Shown here: positions 21,443 to 33,730 of the stretch, in pieces
How the letters are laid out: every line of letters begins with the position of its first letter
How positions within the stretch are numbered: position 1 is the stretch's first letter
Assembly: GCA_010093685.1 (NCBI GenBank)
Contig: MU006221.1
Span: 124,001 to 188,000 of the forward strand
From: Ophiobolus disseminans
Taxonomy: Eukaryota; Ascomycota; Dothideomycetes; Pleosporales; Phaeosphaeriaceae
Direction: 5' to 3'
DNA: 64,000 bases
Made by a program: the position numbers and the translations under genes
Notes under the pieces: model-generated
What the model was told of the DNA's origin: nothing
Database searches by the model: none
The model's input: only the letters and a program-made list of their open reading frames with translations

Positions 21443-22225
21443 GGCGAAGAATGAGCAGTGTGTTTGCCTTTATGTGGTATAATGGGCGCTCGTATCTCTT
21501 TTATAGTGTTGTTTCCATGTGTACAGTATCTATGACTAGCCTCAAAACTATGACAGTTCAGCTCTCTCTGGTAGACTTCCGTTTCATGTCCTCTGTGACG
21601 TAAAGTCAAATGTTGGAACCCATTTTCTTCGCCACATCTGCGCACTTGCAGTGCTGTTACTCACACACGGGTGAAGAGCTTGGATCACTGTGGAAAAAGC
21701 GAGCTGGAGGGGATAGTCGATGCTGTATGTATGCAACACTATCAGGTACTACGAGTGTACGGTCGATAGTGCATCCTCGGCGCCTGCTACCACCCAGTTC
21801 AGCCTTGATTCATTTTGAGATATACATGTAGGCTCCCACATACTTGTGACTGATACTGACGAACACCTTCGCACGTCACCCGCTTGGGTGTTCGAAAGCA
21901 GTGACTCGGCCATGACCTTGAAGTCAAGCAAACACTCCTTGGATCACAGGATGCGTTGTTGAATGGCTCATAACTTCTTTAGGGGTGTATATAAGTCGTC
22001 GAGGATGGCTATCTACCTCTTCTCTTCGATAGACAACACTACACAGCCGTCCACGACTACTTTGCTGCTCACGCACCTTAAAGTACACATCCGCGACATT
22101 AGCTTCAACACAATCACACACCCTTGGGAACATCGACCGGCTCGACTTCCAATCTTCCTCCCTAACAACATCTTAAGTTTACAGGCTGGGTCATCATATC
22201 TCCTCTCGATAAACCATCATTCAAA
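21443..22225. promoter_or_regulatory. intergenic with TATA-like element
   Basis: These 783 bases hold the promoter of the His/Pro/Gln-rich gene. A good TATA element, TATATAA, lies at 21988-21994, 232 bases before its ATG, implying a leader of about 200 nt rich in CA and CT. Confidence 0.45.
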
Positions 22226-23151
22226 ATGAGCAACAACGACCACAACAAAAAGGATGATAGCAGGGGCTACAAAAGGTCACGCTCTAGCTCTCCCTATGTG
22301 ACAACTATAGGTCGCACGGCTGGTCCTGTCCCTGTACCTGACCCTGGATATGTGTTGCCTTCAATTTGGAGTTTGGTTCATCATTCTCAGCAGAATCAGG
22401 CACCGTCGGGTGTACAGAATCGACTTCCTCCAATGGGCAGTTTATCAGGAAACCCGCACGCTCATCAGTCGCATCAAGCGCATCAGTCTCATGAGGCTCA
22501 ACAGGCACATCAAGCTCAACAGCCTCATCATGGGTCTACGGCATTTCTTCCACCGTTACAAGAGGCACTTCGACCTCCGCCGGCGGAACCCCGTGACCCC
22601 ACAGGACTGCATCTTCCTCCGATGCGAAGCATGACACGCCTCCGCCTCCTCCTTCTCCGCCGGCGCAGCACCATGGTTCCAAGCAAGCACAACCCCCAAG
22701 TCTGGCACCGCCACCATATACTCCACACGACCCTCCTAATCCCCATCAGTCGTTTCCAAGCGCAACAAGTAATCCTCAACAGCAGGTACATGCTCGCGGA
22801 AATGTGACGGTTCCGCCGCAAGACAGCGAAATATCGACTATACGGTGGGCTGAACCCGTGGTCATCCTTTCCGATGGTCAAGCTGGGAAACAGCCTCAAC
22901 CGATGCAGCAAATCGCCAGGAAACAGCCTCAGCCGAGGCAGCAGATACAGCAGATACAGTAGTCGGACACTCCTTCGCATTGGCAGCCTGACCTGGAAGA
23001 ATCACAAAGGCCTGTTCATGTACAACCCACACAGCGGTGGAAATGTTGTCGGTATGGAAACACAAATGAGCCAGAGAACGAGAAATGTCAGCACAAACGC
23101 GGTAGTAAGAGATGCCGTCATCTTTGCTGTAGTTTATGTGTCCAAGAGTAA
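22226..23151 (+). CDS. His/Pro/Gln-rich protein with in-frame TAG before a Cys-rich C-terminus
   Basis: The ATG at 22226 opens a frame with a basic Ser-rich start and a His-Gln repeat (HQSHQAHQSHEAQQAHQAQQ). Coding character then moves to another frame; a 50-nt intron (22555-22604, GTTACA...CCCCACAG) joins them in frame. The second part is rich in Pro and Gln (TPPPPPSPP, then KQPQPMQQ and RQQIQQIQ) and meets TAG at 22960-22962. The same frame continues 62 codons to TAA 23149-23151, including RWKCCRYGN, EKCQHKRG and KRCRHLCCSLC, a Cys/His pattern like small zinc-binding tails of fungal proteins. TAG may be a nonsense change of CAG, a read-through site, or be spliced out. Function is unknown and the intron is a guess. 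Confidence 0.45.
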
Positions 23152-23878
23152 GACTCTGACATCAGTACACATCTTCCTTTTCTCGCGTGTCATCATATCT
23201 TTCAGCATCGAGGTAGACATTCGTACATCAAGAGATGAGGAGGCGAGAGATACCTGTAAACATGTAGAGTTTCAATGAAAACAATTCCGAATGGCGACGA
23301 GGCATTTGAAGTGATCTGGACCACTATACGAAGTAAACGCGCAACGCGAATCGGGCCGACTATGACATCTAAATAGCGTCGATCTTTAGAACCACGGGTG
23401 CGTCGATGTAGAGCTCGGGTAGCGATATATTCAAAGTAGCAGAGTGCTGAAACTTGGCTGAAGAATAGCACGCAAATTCTCTTTTTATGCCTTTGTTAAG
23501 CAAGATCAGGTATCGGGATGGCGCAAGGCTGGAATATGCTACCGGGACGGTATGTCGTACAGGCTTGGCCTGCAGGAAGGCTGAGATTTTTGAACCAATC
23601 TGGCGTCGGCATCCTAGTCCGTGCCGTTTGCAATGTTACCACAGAAAGACAATGGGCTGCACTGATTGCACTGATGGGATGTCACTCGAGATTAAGGGGC
23701 CGTTGACATCAAGCCACACGGGCAAGCTCGTGTTCGACCGTTCTGCTTCCCGCACCCACAATCCTTTAGTTCGGTAATCACGCACTTTGGCATCCTCCAT
23801 TTCGTTCGCCATTTTGAGCGTGGCGATCATATTTATATTCTTCGTTGTTTGTTGCTGCATATCACGGTTGCGCCCGCC
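23152..23878. promoter_or_regulatory. intergenic, kelch gene promoter
   Basis: These 727 bases lie upstream of the kelch gene. An AT-rich CATATTTATATTC (about 23828-23840) is a possible TATA region 40-50 bases before the ATG. Nothing else was recognised. Confidence 0.35.
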
Positions 23879-25927
23879 ATGAAGTTCTGGCGCCAACAAC
23901 CTGCCGAGGCGCTCATCGTCGCACTTTCCGTTTTCGCGCTTCGTTTCGTTTCGGCTCAGACTCCTGTCAACCTCGCTGATGTCGATCCGTTGAAGGATTG
24001 TAATCGACGCGAAGTCAAATGTATGTGGCAATATTGAATAGCCCTTGTGGTTTGAAACTGACAAACGTGCTCAGTGATCGAGAGCGACAACAAGGTGTAC
24101 ATGTATGGTAAGCTTTCGCCCGCGGTTTATTTTTCCAGAACGATGACTAACGACGACGGTGGGATACAGGCGGTCAATCGTGGATGAAAAATGGTACCAG
24201 TGTACGTGTTCCCTCCTGCTATGCCGATTGAGAAGCATGAACTAATTCCAACAGCCGCCCTACCAAGTCACAAGTTAGTACCTCGAAACTTCACAGTGGA
24301 ATGAATGACTCAACAACATACTCCAGACCACTTTCTCCGCATCGTTGATTTCACAACGGCGCGCGATCTCAGCGATCGCTCCATACTATTGGCCAAAGAA
24401 ATCCCCGGCACCATTACGATATTCCAATGGGGCGCGTTCTGGGCCGACTCCAAACGCCTCTATGTCGCCGGTGGAGCTGTAAATGACGAGCCTTGGCTAT
24501 CGCTTGACGGCAAATTCTTGCCTACGAACTATACATCCATCAAAGGCGGATCGGTCTTCACTTACAACATCGAGACTGACCGATGGTTGTCGGAACCAGG
24601 CGTGCAGCCAACAGACGGCAGTACTGTCACCGAATCGTGGTGTTGCGGATCTTTCGGATATAACGCGCCAGCAGGAAAGGCGTACTTCTACTCGGGCACG
24701 AATGGAGCTGGCGCCAGAAGAAACCAGCCGAATACATCACCGGTCTATGTTGGTGTGACCAATGAGCAAACGTTCGGGAATAGCGATTTTTTGACCTTCG
24801 ACACGACGACCTTCAAGTGGAAGAATGCAACAATGAATAAGCAGTTGACTACAACAGGGACTGAGAACGGGCAGTTCGTCTTTCTGCCTGGAACTTCGAC
24901 TTCTGGAGGAGGCCTTGGTGTTCAATTTGGTGGAAGGAGACGAGATACGGGGCAGATGGAAACCATGCGGAAGGTTCTTGTCTACGACTCCGCTAACGAT
25001 ACCTGGTATAGCCAGGCCACAACCGTTGAAGGTGGCGGCGACTTCCCCGACGGACGATGGTGGTTTTGCGCTGTCGCTGCGAGCGCGCGGGACAACAGCA
25101 GCCACAGCATATACATGTACGGCGGAGAGTCACCCAATTCCGGGACGAATGCTCACTCAGACATGTGGGTTTTGAGTGTACCCTCGTTCCGCTGGGTGCG
25201 CGTCAGCGTCGACTCGCCGCCTCGAAAATCTCTGGGCTGTGCTGTGGTCGGTCAGTCATACATGGTCACGTACGGTGGTGTTCCGTCTGGATCCACGAAA
25301 GAGGAGGGTGATAACGACGCCTGCGACCAGGACAACTATGGCTTACGTCTCTTCGACATGTCCAAACTGGCTTGGACGAGCCGATACGAAGGCCCTCCCA
25401 CCGGAGGAAATAACGCATACAAAGTCCCGAAGGTGGTATACAATGCCATTGGTGGTAATGAGGAAGGCAGCGCAACACGTACCGCTCCGAGCGCTGGCTT
25501 TGAAACCCCAGGCTTGGCTTCGCTCTTCCAACGATCAAGTCCCACGGGAACATCAACAAGGACTCCGACATCTCCAGCATCTCAAACCAGCACAGGGACT
25601 GTACAGGCTACGAAGAAGAAGACCAATGTCGGCGCTATCGCTGGCGGTATCCTTGGTGGACTTGTGGTTCTAGCCATCATTCTTGTCGGTGTCTTATGGC
25701 TACTAAAGCGCAAAAGGAGTCAACGCGAAGCCAACGTAGCTCCGTATTTCGCTCCAGTGTACGAAGTTCAGGGCCAGCACATGCATCCAGGGGAGCTTCC
25801 GGCACATTCAGGAGATCAGCAGGGAAAATGGGGCTCTCACGAGATATACACAAAGAACGCCGCGCCTCAGGAGTTGTATGCTGGATACACCACGCCGAAA
25901 CCGGCGCATGCACAATTGCGAGGGTAA
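23879..25927 (+). CDS. kelch-repeat cell-surface protein with one transmembrane segment
   Basis: Five exons: 23879-24020, 24075-24107, 24170-24201, 24255-24273 (19 nt) and 24327-25927, giving 608 aa. The small exons join without breaking the frame. A signal peptide (about 1-27) is followed by kelch-like blades: KVYMYGGQSW, RLYVAGGAV, AYFYSGTNGAG, GVQFGGRRR, SIYMYGGESPNSG and YMVTYGGVPSG, each with the Gly-Gly turn and a following Trp. A Ser/Thr-rich stalk precedes a transmembrane helix (NVGAIAGGILGGLVVLAIIL, about 505-535), then KRKRSQR as a stop-transfer signal and a cytoplasmic tail of about 70 residues. This suggests a plasma-membrane beta-propeller with its propeller outside. The ligand is unknown. 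Confidence 0.85.
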
Positions 25928-26172
25928 TCGGACATGTAGTGAGGAGTGATTTGTGCAGCATGCTCACTTTGACTTCACTTCACCGAGAGTCCGTGCAAGA
26001 TGCCGCAACCCCCGCTATTTGGAACTTTCAACCACGAACCTGTCTATCCTCAACCACCTCACACCTCAATACTACATCACAAATACACACCCAAGACACC
26101 TACATACCATCAACGTCGTGTCCTTCAACCTCAAGAACGTGCCCACGGGCTTCTACGACACCTCGTCTGGTC

Positions 26173-26496
26173 ATGGTTCAGACGCTCGTGCAGTGTTTCT
26201 TTGCCGAGGCGGAAGTCACGTTGGGCGTGACGTTGGAGCGGAAGAACTGGTTCCGCGATCTCGAGATGGCGTGCCGCTTGGTGGGAGAGGGCATAAGGGT
26301 GTTGGCAGCTGGTGTGGCTGGTGATGAGGAGGTGGAGGAAGAGGAAGGTGGTTACGAGGGCGGTGACGGGGCGGGTCGTGTGCCGGGCATGCAGGAGAAG
26401 AAGACTGCGCGCATCGCGCAGCGCATATTTTGGATGACGAAGCGTGCGAACAAGGATTGGGCGAAGCATGTCGGCAAGGAGTTGAGGAAGGCATGA
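26173..26496 (+). CDS. hypothetical small protein (107 aa)
   Basis: A short ORF from ATG 26173 to TGA 26494-26496. The first 55 residues are amphipathic (EAEVTLGVTLERKNWFRDLEM), followed by an acidic Glu/Gly stretch and a basic helical end (RIAQRIFWMTKRANKDWAKH). The composition is protein-like, and the CA- and CT-rich DNA before it resembles a 5' leader. No domain was recognised. The start is uncertain because the frame is open further upstream. Confidence 0.35.
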   Translation: MVQTLVQCFFAEAEVTLGVTLERKNWFRDLEMACRLVGEGIRVLAAGVAGDEEVEEEEGGYEGGDGAGRVPGMQEKKTARIAQRIFWMTKRANKDWAKHVGKELRKA

Positions 26497-27910
26497 CCGG
26501 GCATGAAGAAGTACTGGCGCTAGTGAGTGGCGTGTGGGGGGTGTAGTGTATGATTGCAGATTCATCAATGTATGTTACGGTGTGAGAATGCAATATATTG
26601 AAGTGTATTGTTGTGTTGTGCTGTTGTGCTGCTTGCGCGGACCTCTCAGAAGGCTGGCAGCAGGGTCTGTTTACATGACGTATCTACGATACAGCTGAGG
26701 TAAGAGGTGCTCAATAAGTGAGGAAGCAGCGCCAGACCACCGCAATCAGCACACGTGACACATGTGATCCGCTTCTCCTCATAACCGTGACAATGTACGA
26801 TAGTTCCCTTCCAATTTCTTTCTTATCGTGATGACTTCGTGCCAATGATTGGTTATGGATTATTCTATGTGTGTTTGCCCCTGCCTTGACCTTCATCGCG
26901 CACACTCGCTAGCCTGCACGTCCCACGCACACAAACTACACCTCGAAATCTCGCCTATCTTACGTTCAATCGTTTTGAGGTTTCGTCCCCTTTATTAACT
27001 TATGTAATTAATTTAATTTTACAAATCTCCCATCATATAGCATCGACCCCGCGGTCCATGGAGTTAACTGCTAAGACTGACGTTCGCCACTTTCTTTTTG
27101 CCCTTTCTCGCGTTCTTTCCTTCACTTTCACTGAATAGCAACGCCAAAAGGCACGTTTCTTTTTGGCATCATGTTGAGGAGGCTGTATACTCTCAATACC
27201 TTTTGCGCGAACACATAGTTGCTGACAAGGGCTCGAGAATACACACATAGCAGTGTCATGTTTGAGCATTGCCCACATTTTGCACTTGACTTGTATCTAG
27301 CTCACACATTACGACTTGTGAATAGGACGATAGTGACATGAATACTGTCAAGATGTGGAAGCATTTGTAAGGCAAATAGACACGATAGGAACATTCTAGA
27401 GTTGCATCTCGCACATGAGACGTTCTCAAGACCCTAACTCTATGTCTTCGTCGCATGCATTCCTCATCTCAAGTAGCGCATGCGTCTAGCCCATCGCATT
27501 CTGGTGTATGATGTTGCAAATGTGCATGTTGAACTCCATCTAAACTTTGAGTACGTGGGAGCGATATTGGTGTGATGTGCGCCGAGTAGTGAGTTGAGGT
27601 GGTGCTCACGGAGGGTGTGAATGTCGGTATGCATGAAGATGGGTGGAGCTCGGAAGTCATGCTGGATATGGGGTACTTGAGGTACGGTTCTGCGATGCGA
27701 TGAAGTCCAAATAGGTAGTGGCGATGTTCGTGGGTGTGTAAGTAGAGGTCTGCTGAGACAGTAGTCACTGACTTCACAAATATCCTCACATAGCAAGATG
27801 AATAGAGCTGGAAAGTCTTTTCAATTACGAGATCTTCTAGCTACGACCTGGAGGGTCGTTGTATCCGCCATACTGCCATCTACCGAGCCTCCTCAACGCC
27901 TAATCATTTC
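26497..27910. other. intergenic, nothing recognised
   Basis: These 1.4 kb separate two convergent genes. There is a short TTGTG-rich low-complexity patch near 26606-26634 and an AT-rich patch around 26995-27025. No gene was supported. Confidence 0.45.
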
Positions 27911-29084
27911 TCAACGACCTCCGAACCAAGACGCCTTCTTGACCGGCCTAGCCTCCTCCTCGGTCCAGCTCGTGACCTTGCGCTTGAGACCCGTGTACTT
28001 CGTCTTCCACTCCTGAGCCTCGGCCTGCTGAACGGCATGCTTCTCCTTCATTGATTTGTAGCAATGCTCCCACTCAGTGATCTTGGTCTGAGTATGTGTA
28101 TACGTGCTAAGCCATTTTTTGCTGGATGCTTCTGCGGTATGGCGTTTCTTGCGCTCTTGATTGAGGCTGTTATCAGCGGCGGCGGTCTTTTGCTCCTGGG
28201 CGGCGAGCTTGGCCTTGAGGGCCTGAATCTCTTGGGACGATTCGGCGCGGAGGTCTTGTTCGTACGTCTGGATTTGGTTCTGAACACACAGCGTTAGCAT
28301 GGTGTTCGGAAGAGCGGCCATGGTAATGAGGTGATTAAGTATTTTGCGAAGTTACTTACGAAGAGGGATGTGGAGCGGGGCTGTTTGGAGTCCGTCAAGT
28401 CAGCATAATGAAGTGCAGAAGAATGGCTGGGTACTTACGACGCTGTGCGGCACGCGAAAGGGTGGCATATGACGTTAGGAGGGAACTGTTGTAGCGCATG
28501 TCATCATCGGAGTCCTCTTCCTGCTTGACACCATGAGAGGCCCTGGCGTTAGTAGGGCGGCGCTTGATGATGCCCTGGTTGACTGCCTCTTCTTCTGCAT
28601 CTTCCTCCTCTTCTTCCAGTTTGACCCGCTGCGCTTGCTCTCCTGCCTCACCATTCGGCTGGAAGTTCAAGCATGCGACCTCGAAGTATCGCAGCAGATC
28701 CTTGCGCTCATTGTTACAGACTGCGTCGATAGTGCCTAAAGCTAGGAAGAGCACGTGAATGACTATCTCGACCAACTGCTGCCCGAGTTGGCATCCCGGT
28801 GTCATGCCATCGGCGTCTTGTGAGCCTGACATATAGCTGAAAGGTTCGTCGTAGTAGATCTTGGACTTGAACACTTCTTTGAGTGGTTCAAGGAGCGTCT
28901 CGCGGCCGTAATAGTAGTGAACGTATGTGCCGTTAGAATAGGCCCAGATTGGGGGACCGCCGGCTTTGTAGTGGTAGTGTGCGACGAGAATCATCTGAAC
29001 CCGATGCAATGCTCCATCGTCATCGTAAAATGTCTTGAGCTGATAGTCGTAAAGATCTTGGTCTACAGTTCGTCGTACTCGTCG
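27911..29084 (-). CDS. hypothetical protein with C-terminal coiled coil; 5' end and one junction unresolved
   Basis: Main exon from about 29084 to 28439, a small exon 28380-28360 and a last exon 28279-27911. The main exon encodes a well-formed domain (YDYQLKTFYDDDGALHRVQ, AHYHYKAGGPPIW, YVHYYYGRETLLEPLKEVF, CNNERKDLLRYFEVACLNF), then an acidic Lys/Glu-rich stretch. The last exon is a coiled coil (ESSQEIQALKAKLAAQEQ) ending ARPVKKASWFGGR. Canonical splice sites flank the small exon, but its 21 nt leave the coiled-coil frame off by one; one C fewer in its opening C4 run would fix it. At the 5' end, introns 29085-29132 and 29192-29240 look real, but no ATG joins cleanly. It is probably a real gene of unknown function, with either a frame error or unusual splicing. 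Confidence 0.5.
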
Positions 29085-29240
29085 CTAAAGCTGTCTTGGC
29101 CGAAATCCGCGAAAGTGTCGAGTTTATATCACGTCGGAACAGCCATGGAGAGGGCGAGTAGGCTGAGGTTTCGAAGGAGACGTCTTTCGAGCTGTAGATC
29201 AATCAGTACGGTGACTGCCAGTATTGAGAGCGTAGCTCAC

Positions 29241-29696
29241 CTGTTAGAAGTGAGAGATTAATAGAGAAGTCGAGCACCAAAGCCACCAAGAGTTTAGGTA
29301 GTTGTGAGTAGAGAGCGAGGTGTTGCGATGGAGACGGACTTGCAACGCCAAGAACCCGTCTTAAGCGCAAACGCAGGTAGCCTCGGTCAAAGAGCAGCGA
29401 TGAACACAAGGTGAAGGTAAGAGACCGTACACAAGCGTTGCACGCGCCAAAAGAGCGCCACAGCTATTGTGCACTGAGAGACACATGACTTGAGCGGTGA
29501 AGCAGTAACCATAGCAGGAGAGAAATGTGCCGGTCAGATAGACATAAGTGAGGAAAAAGACGCCAACACGCCGCTGACAATAACAGCGTAAGATTGAGAA
29601 GAGACTTTTTACCAGTCAACATTACCCGCAACAGCTATCATCTGTAGTCCATCTCACTCACCCCACTTCCACCTCCCTTCCCTCTCTCCCCACACT
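29241..29696. other. intergenic
   Basis: About 450 bases between the 5' side of the coiled-coil gene and the stop of the DUF3237 gene. A 57-codon minus-strand frame at 29409-29241 looks like a pyrimidine-rich leader rather than coding sequence. Confidence 0.35.
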
Positions 29697-30377
29697 CTAA
29701 ACCCCAACCCTACTAACCCTATACTCCACCACCACGCCCCCCTCCTCAACAATAAACCTGCCCGCGGCAACATACGTCCCATTCTCAAGCTCCTTATACT
29801 TGTCACTGCCCGTCTCCCACGTAAACGTCACAAAGCTATCGCCAAACTCAGACGTCTTGGCGTCCGGAGATCCCGTGAGGATGGCTTGCACGCCCGGCGT
29901 GAGCGCCACCGTGCCTTTGTAGTACATTGCCAGGACGACGCCGTCGGAATTTCTGCTGGTGTGTGAGGATGAGATGGAGGGGCGAGGGAGTGGATTGCAT
30001 GTGAGGATGGGATTGGATGCAAGGATGTGAGGATGGGATGGATAGTGTGGATAAGAAGGAAGGGTAATGTTTACTTCACCTGCGCCCTAACATCCAACCG
30101 CATATTCCCTCCATCCGCATCATTATGAATATAATCGTATCCAACGCCATGTCTAACCTTATCGTCAGCCACTACATCCACGCCCCCCTTCTAATCTCCG
30201 AGATACATACAACTCCCCATCCAACTTCGGTTCAAACCCCTCCTCGCTCTTCACCGTGCCGCTCACCATCGGCACAATAACCAACTGGTTGCCCGCTTGG
30301 CGCCCGACTTGCATGGGCGCGTCGATTTTGACGCGCACGGTGTAGGCGGGCTGCAGCGAGGGGTAGCCGTTTGGCAT
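29697..30377 (-). CDS. DUF3237 family protein
   Basis: Three exons: 30377-30211, 30152-30075 and 29952-29697, with introns of 58 and 122 nt, giving 166 aa. The sequence matches the DUF3237 layout: YTVRVKIDAPMQVG at the start, VPMVSGTVKS as the first barrel strand, KLDGELHGVGYDY, then MRLDVRAQVKNSDG and MYYKGTVALTPG, ending with a strand-rich FGDSFVTFTWETG domain. Donor GTAAAC at 30074 was chosen because it alone gives the VKNSDGVV junction. The fold is a small beta-barrel of unknown biochemical role. No signal peptide was seen. The start is the Met before PNGYPSL; further upstream the frame has no coding character. Confidence 0.82.
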
Positions 30378-30644
30378 TGTGGCAGTTGGTGTGTGGGATT
30401 GGGGGAAATGGGGGAAATGGGGGGAATGTGGAAAGCAAGATGATATTGAAGATGTGATTTGAAGATTTTGGAACTGGAGATGTGAGGTGGAGTAATTGCG
30501 GTTGCGCGTCCGCATGCAGGGCTCGAGGGAAGCTACCCCGCGTCAAGACCCCACTCGTTCCTTCGCGCCGACAGGATGACGACAGCATCGTGGAAATGAC
30601 TAAGTATGCTCCTTAATAGCTCACTACTTACACTACGGAGCGAC

Positions 30645-33600
30645 TCAGAATCCACTGATGCGGTTCTTCTTTTTCTTCTTCTTGTCCGGCCGTCCACCGA
30701 ACCTCCCTGGCTCGACCTGGCTCTGCGCAGCCAGTCCGCTCGGCACTCCTTGACTTGGTATGCCAGTGCCAGGAAATGGCACATGCGTGAAGGGCTGGTA
30801 CGGCAATTGGCTGCTGCCTCCGAAACCACCCAGCATTGGACCTGGGGAGCTTCTGGGATACGTGGTAGGCTGCGTGAATATGGGCGGTTGACTTGACGGC
30901 TGTCCGAATGTTGACCGTGGGAGTGCGGGTTGAGGAAATGCAAACGGTTGGCTAGACGGTTTTGATTGCGCGAGCTCGTTCTCACGTTGCTGTTTCCTCT
31001 CACGGCGCTCCTTACGCTTACGTGCCTTTTCGAGCTGCTGCTGACTCTTCTCGTCAAGGTTGTCCGTACGATCAGCGCGCTCGACGGCTTCCCAGTCGTA
31101 CGTCCGTGGATCAGTGCCCGGCTGCCAATGCGACAACAGCTGAGTGACACTTGGTGGCATTGTAGTTTGTGGCGGGCTCTGCTCGTCGTCTTCGAACATA
31201 AGATGCTTCTTAAGTCGGGCTAGAGGATCCACTGGTAATGGCAATGTCGGTAGTGTAGACTGCGATTGCGACTGTGAGGAGGATGGCGTGAGTATAGGCT
31301 GTGACGACATCCATGGGGTCGGACCGGCGGAGCTGGAAGGCAAAGGCTGAGATGACAAGATGGGCAATCCAATGCCGCTGTACTGACTCGGCCCAGGTTC
31401 AGCCGTGACTGGAGCTTGTATGGTACGTTGTTGGATGCGGGTGCTGGCCAACATGATTTCTGCCGCCACCCTACGAGCGAGGCGCTCTTTGCGTTGACGG
31501 GCACGAAGAGGTACACCCGAGGGCAAAGAACCAATCCAATTCTGCAATACGTTGTCGTAAATGCCTGACATGCTAAGCTCTTCATCGCCAAGTTTCAATA
31601 CGTGTGCGGAAGCGATGCGGCGGATTCTGACCAGATCATTTTGATCCTCAAGAGTTGTCAAATCATGGAACAATGATGATGCCTCATCGACGTCTGACAC
31701 TGTGATGGGTATGCCGGCAAACTCGTTCCTATTGTTTGTCAGCTTTGTTGATGTGGCCTTATCCATGCTAAAGCGACTCACAATGTACCCAGCGGTAGTT
31801 GCGACATATCCTGAGTAGCTACCAGCAACTGCTTGACCTGGGAAGCCACAAGAGGTATGTCGACAGTGGTTGCGCCGTTCTGAATCAAGGCATCGTACAA
31901 TGAAGTATGATCAGCAACACGGTGAGCTTCGGGAGGTCCGCGTTGCACCCATTGCGGCGTTTGCGACGCGAGCTTTGGCATCGGATTCTCCATTACTTCG
32001 ATTGCGTCCGACTCAAGAAAGTCGTCCATCTCTTGTATATTCCCAATGGTACGTACGCTTTTGTTAGGTTGATACGCTCTGCTCCAGGCAATGTCATCGA
32101 CGCCGTGAGAGCGAGTTGTGCAATACACAACAGCTTCATGTATGCTCAGATCTGAACACAACACGAACGCCTTGTAGAATCTTAACCCTTGGGCAAAATA
32201 CGAACGCCCCAAGCTTTCCGACATCGAGGCAACGTCACCTTGGAAGTGCAAGGGCTCCAGGATGGTCTGGATCGGATGGGCTTTTCCATCGAATGCAAGT
32301 TCTAGGCGAGTAGCATTCGCGCTTGAGACGGGCGCAGTAGGGTCAGATGAAGAGTCGCTAAACGTATACACCTGCATAAGAGTGTCCAGACGGGTAAGCA
32401 GCAGCACAGACACATTGTCCTCGTCGATCATCTGCACACTGATTCGCAGCGTGAAATCCTCTGGATCCCGATAATGTCTCCAAGAGAGCAGGACCCGGGC
32501 ACCCACGCCGACGACAGTCGTATCTACACTTTCGTTGGAGGTAGTAACCGCCAAGAGAGACAAGGTCGTCGATGTCAAGACAAAGACACGGCCGCGTTGC
32601 GAAGGATGCCTTTGTACATCCAAGAACCAGTCACTAGACTTCTCGGAGAACAACGCTGGACATGGAAGACGCTTGAAAGTGCTTCCTTTGATGCTGATGA
32701 CACTGAATAGCCTGCGATTGCAGACGATGATGGTGTTCACATCCCCAACCCAGAGAATCCTAGCCCATCCGTCTTCTCCTGACAGGTCCGCATCGTCTGC
32801 AATAGTTCCCTGCACCATACAAGATATGTTATATCCATCGCTCTTCCGCTTATTGTCGATGTCCCACACACTCCAGCCCTGACTCTGGTCAACGACGGCG
32901 AACTGGAATTGGAAATCGGGATTGAAGGTGACGTCGGCGTGCGGAGTGTCTCCACTTTGATCGATGCTGAGAGTGATGATCGGATGTAGGTCGATGAGCG
33001 AGAACGGGAGGTCATAGTATGGCGAATGGACGGCAGGCCGAAAGCGTTGCGCATAGATGGGACGGAAGATGACGGTCTTGGTGAGGAGTCGAACGGCAAG
33101 TAGTTGACTTCTATCTTGTGACTGGGCGAAGCAAACTTGCTGTATAGGCGCTGCTTCCTCGTTCCAAAAGCCAGTTTCAGTCTCCCTCAGTGTGTCGCCT
33201 CTGATCCTCACTTTCTTGTCGTCACTCCAACCGTGGACTTCTTTGTAGAGGAACGAAAGACGCAAAATGCTCCCAGCCTCGCCAGTGACTGTGGCAGCGA
33301 CCCTGCGCGGGTTTTCCCAGATGTGCGATCTGGTCTCGTGGGTGCCCTCGTATGTGTAGGTAATGTACCCTGTCGAAAACAGGTTGCCAATGAGCGGGTC
33401 ATACGTCGCGGTGGTGGACAGAATGGCCGTGGAGGTTACGGCAAGATGCGGCAAAAGATCTGTAGCTGGGCTGAGCTCTGGGTAGTCTTGAAGGAGACGT
33501 TTCGCGTTAGCTTTCGCATCGGTGAGGCGCGTCGAGATGGCTGCGCTAGGCAATTGGACAGGCGAAGGCACGACTTCAGTTGTCGTCAAGTTTCCGTCTT

Positions 33601-33730
33601 CTCGTATTCCGATTTGTTTGAACTTTGTTGTCGCAAATTGGCGACCAAAGGACCACTCGCGAGTCTCGAGGTCGAATGTGGGTGCACCGGCATGGCCATG
33701 GTTAAGATGGCTCAAAGATGTTTCAGCCAT
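30645..33730 (-). CDS. RRN6: RNA polymerase I initiation factor RRN6-like
   Basis: Two exons, 33730-31782 and 31728-30645, with a 53-nt GT-AG intron (31729-31781), encode 1010 aa. The start opens with LNHGHAGAPTFDLETREWSFGR, a pattern typical of filamentous-fungal RRN6. A WD-like propeller part follows (GWSVWDIDNKRK, RILWVGDVNTIIVCNR, SSDWFLDVQRHPSQRGRVFV), then a helical region. The last 300 residues are Ser/Gln/Pro-rich and end in a Lys run, KKKKKKNRISGF. Rrn6 is part of yeast core factor, which recruits Pol I to the rDNA promoter. An earlier in-frame Met at 33919 would add 63 poorly structured residues, so the Met at 33730 is preferred. It is divergent from SPC25 over 341 bases. Confidence 0.85.

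Noticed and set aside
26131..26593. Minus-strand ORFs over the 107-aa hypothetical gene
   Set aside because: His/Pro/Ser-rich shadows of the Glu/Gly-rich plus frame.
30165..30515. N-terminal extension of the DUF3237 protein
   Set aside because: The upstream frame is a low-complexity Pro/His leader; the domain begins right after Met 30377.
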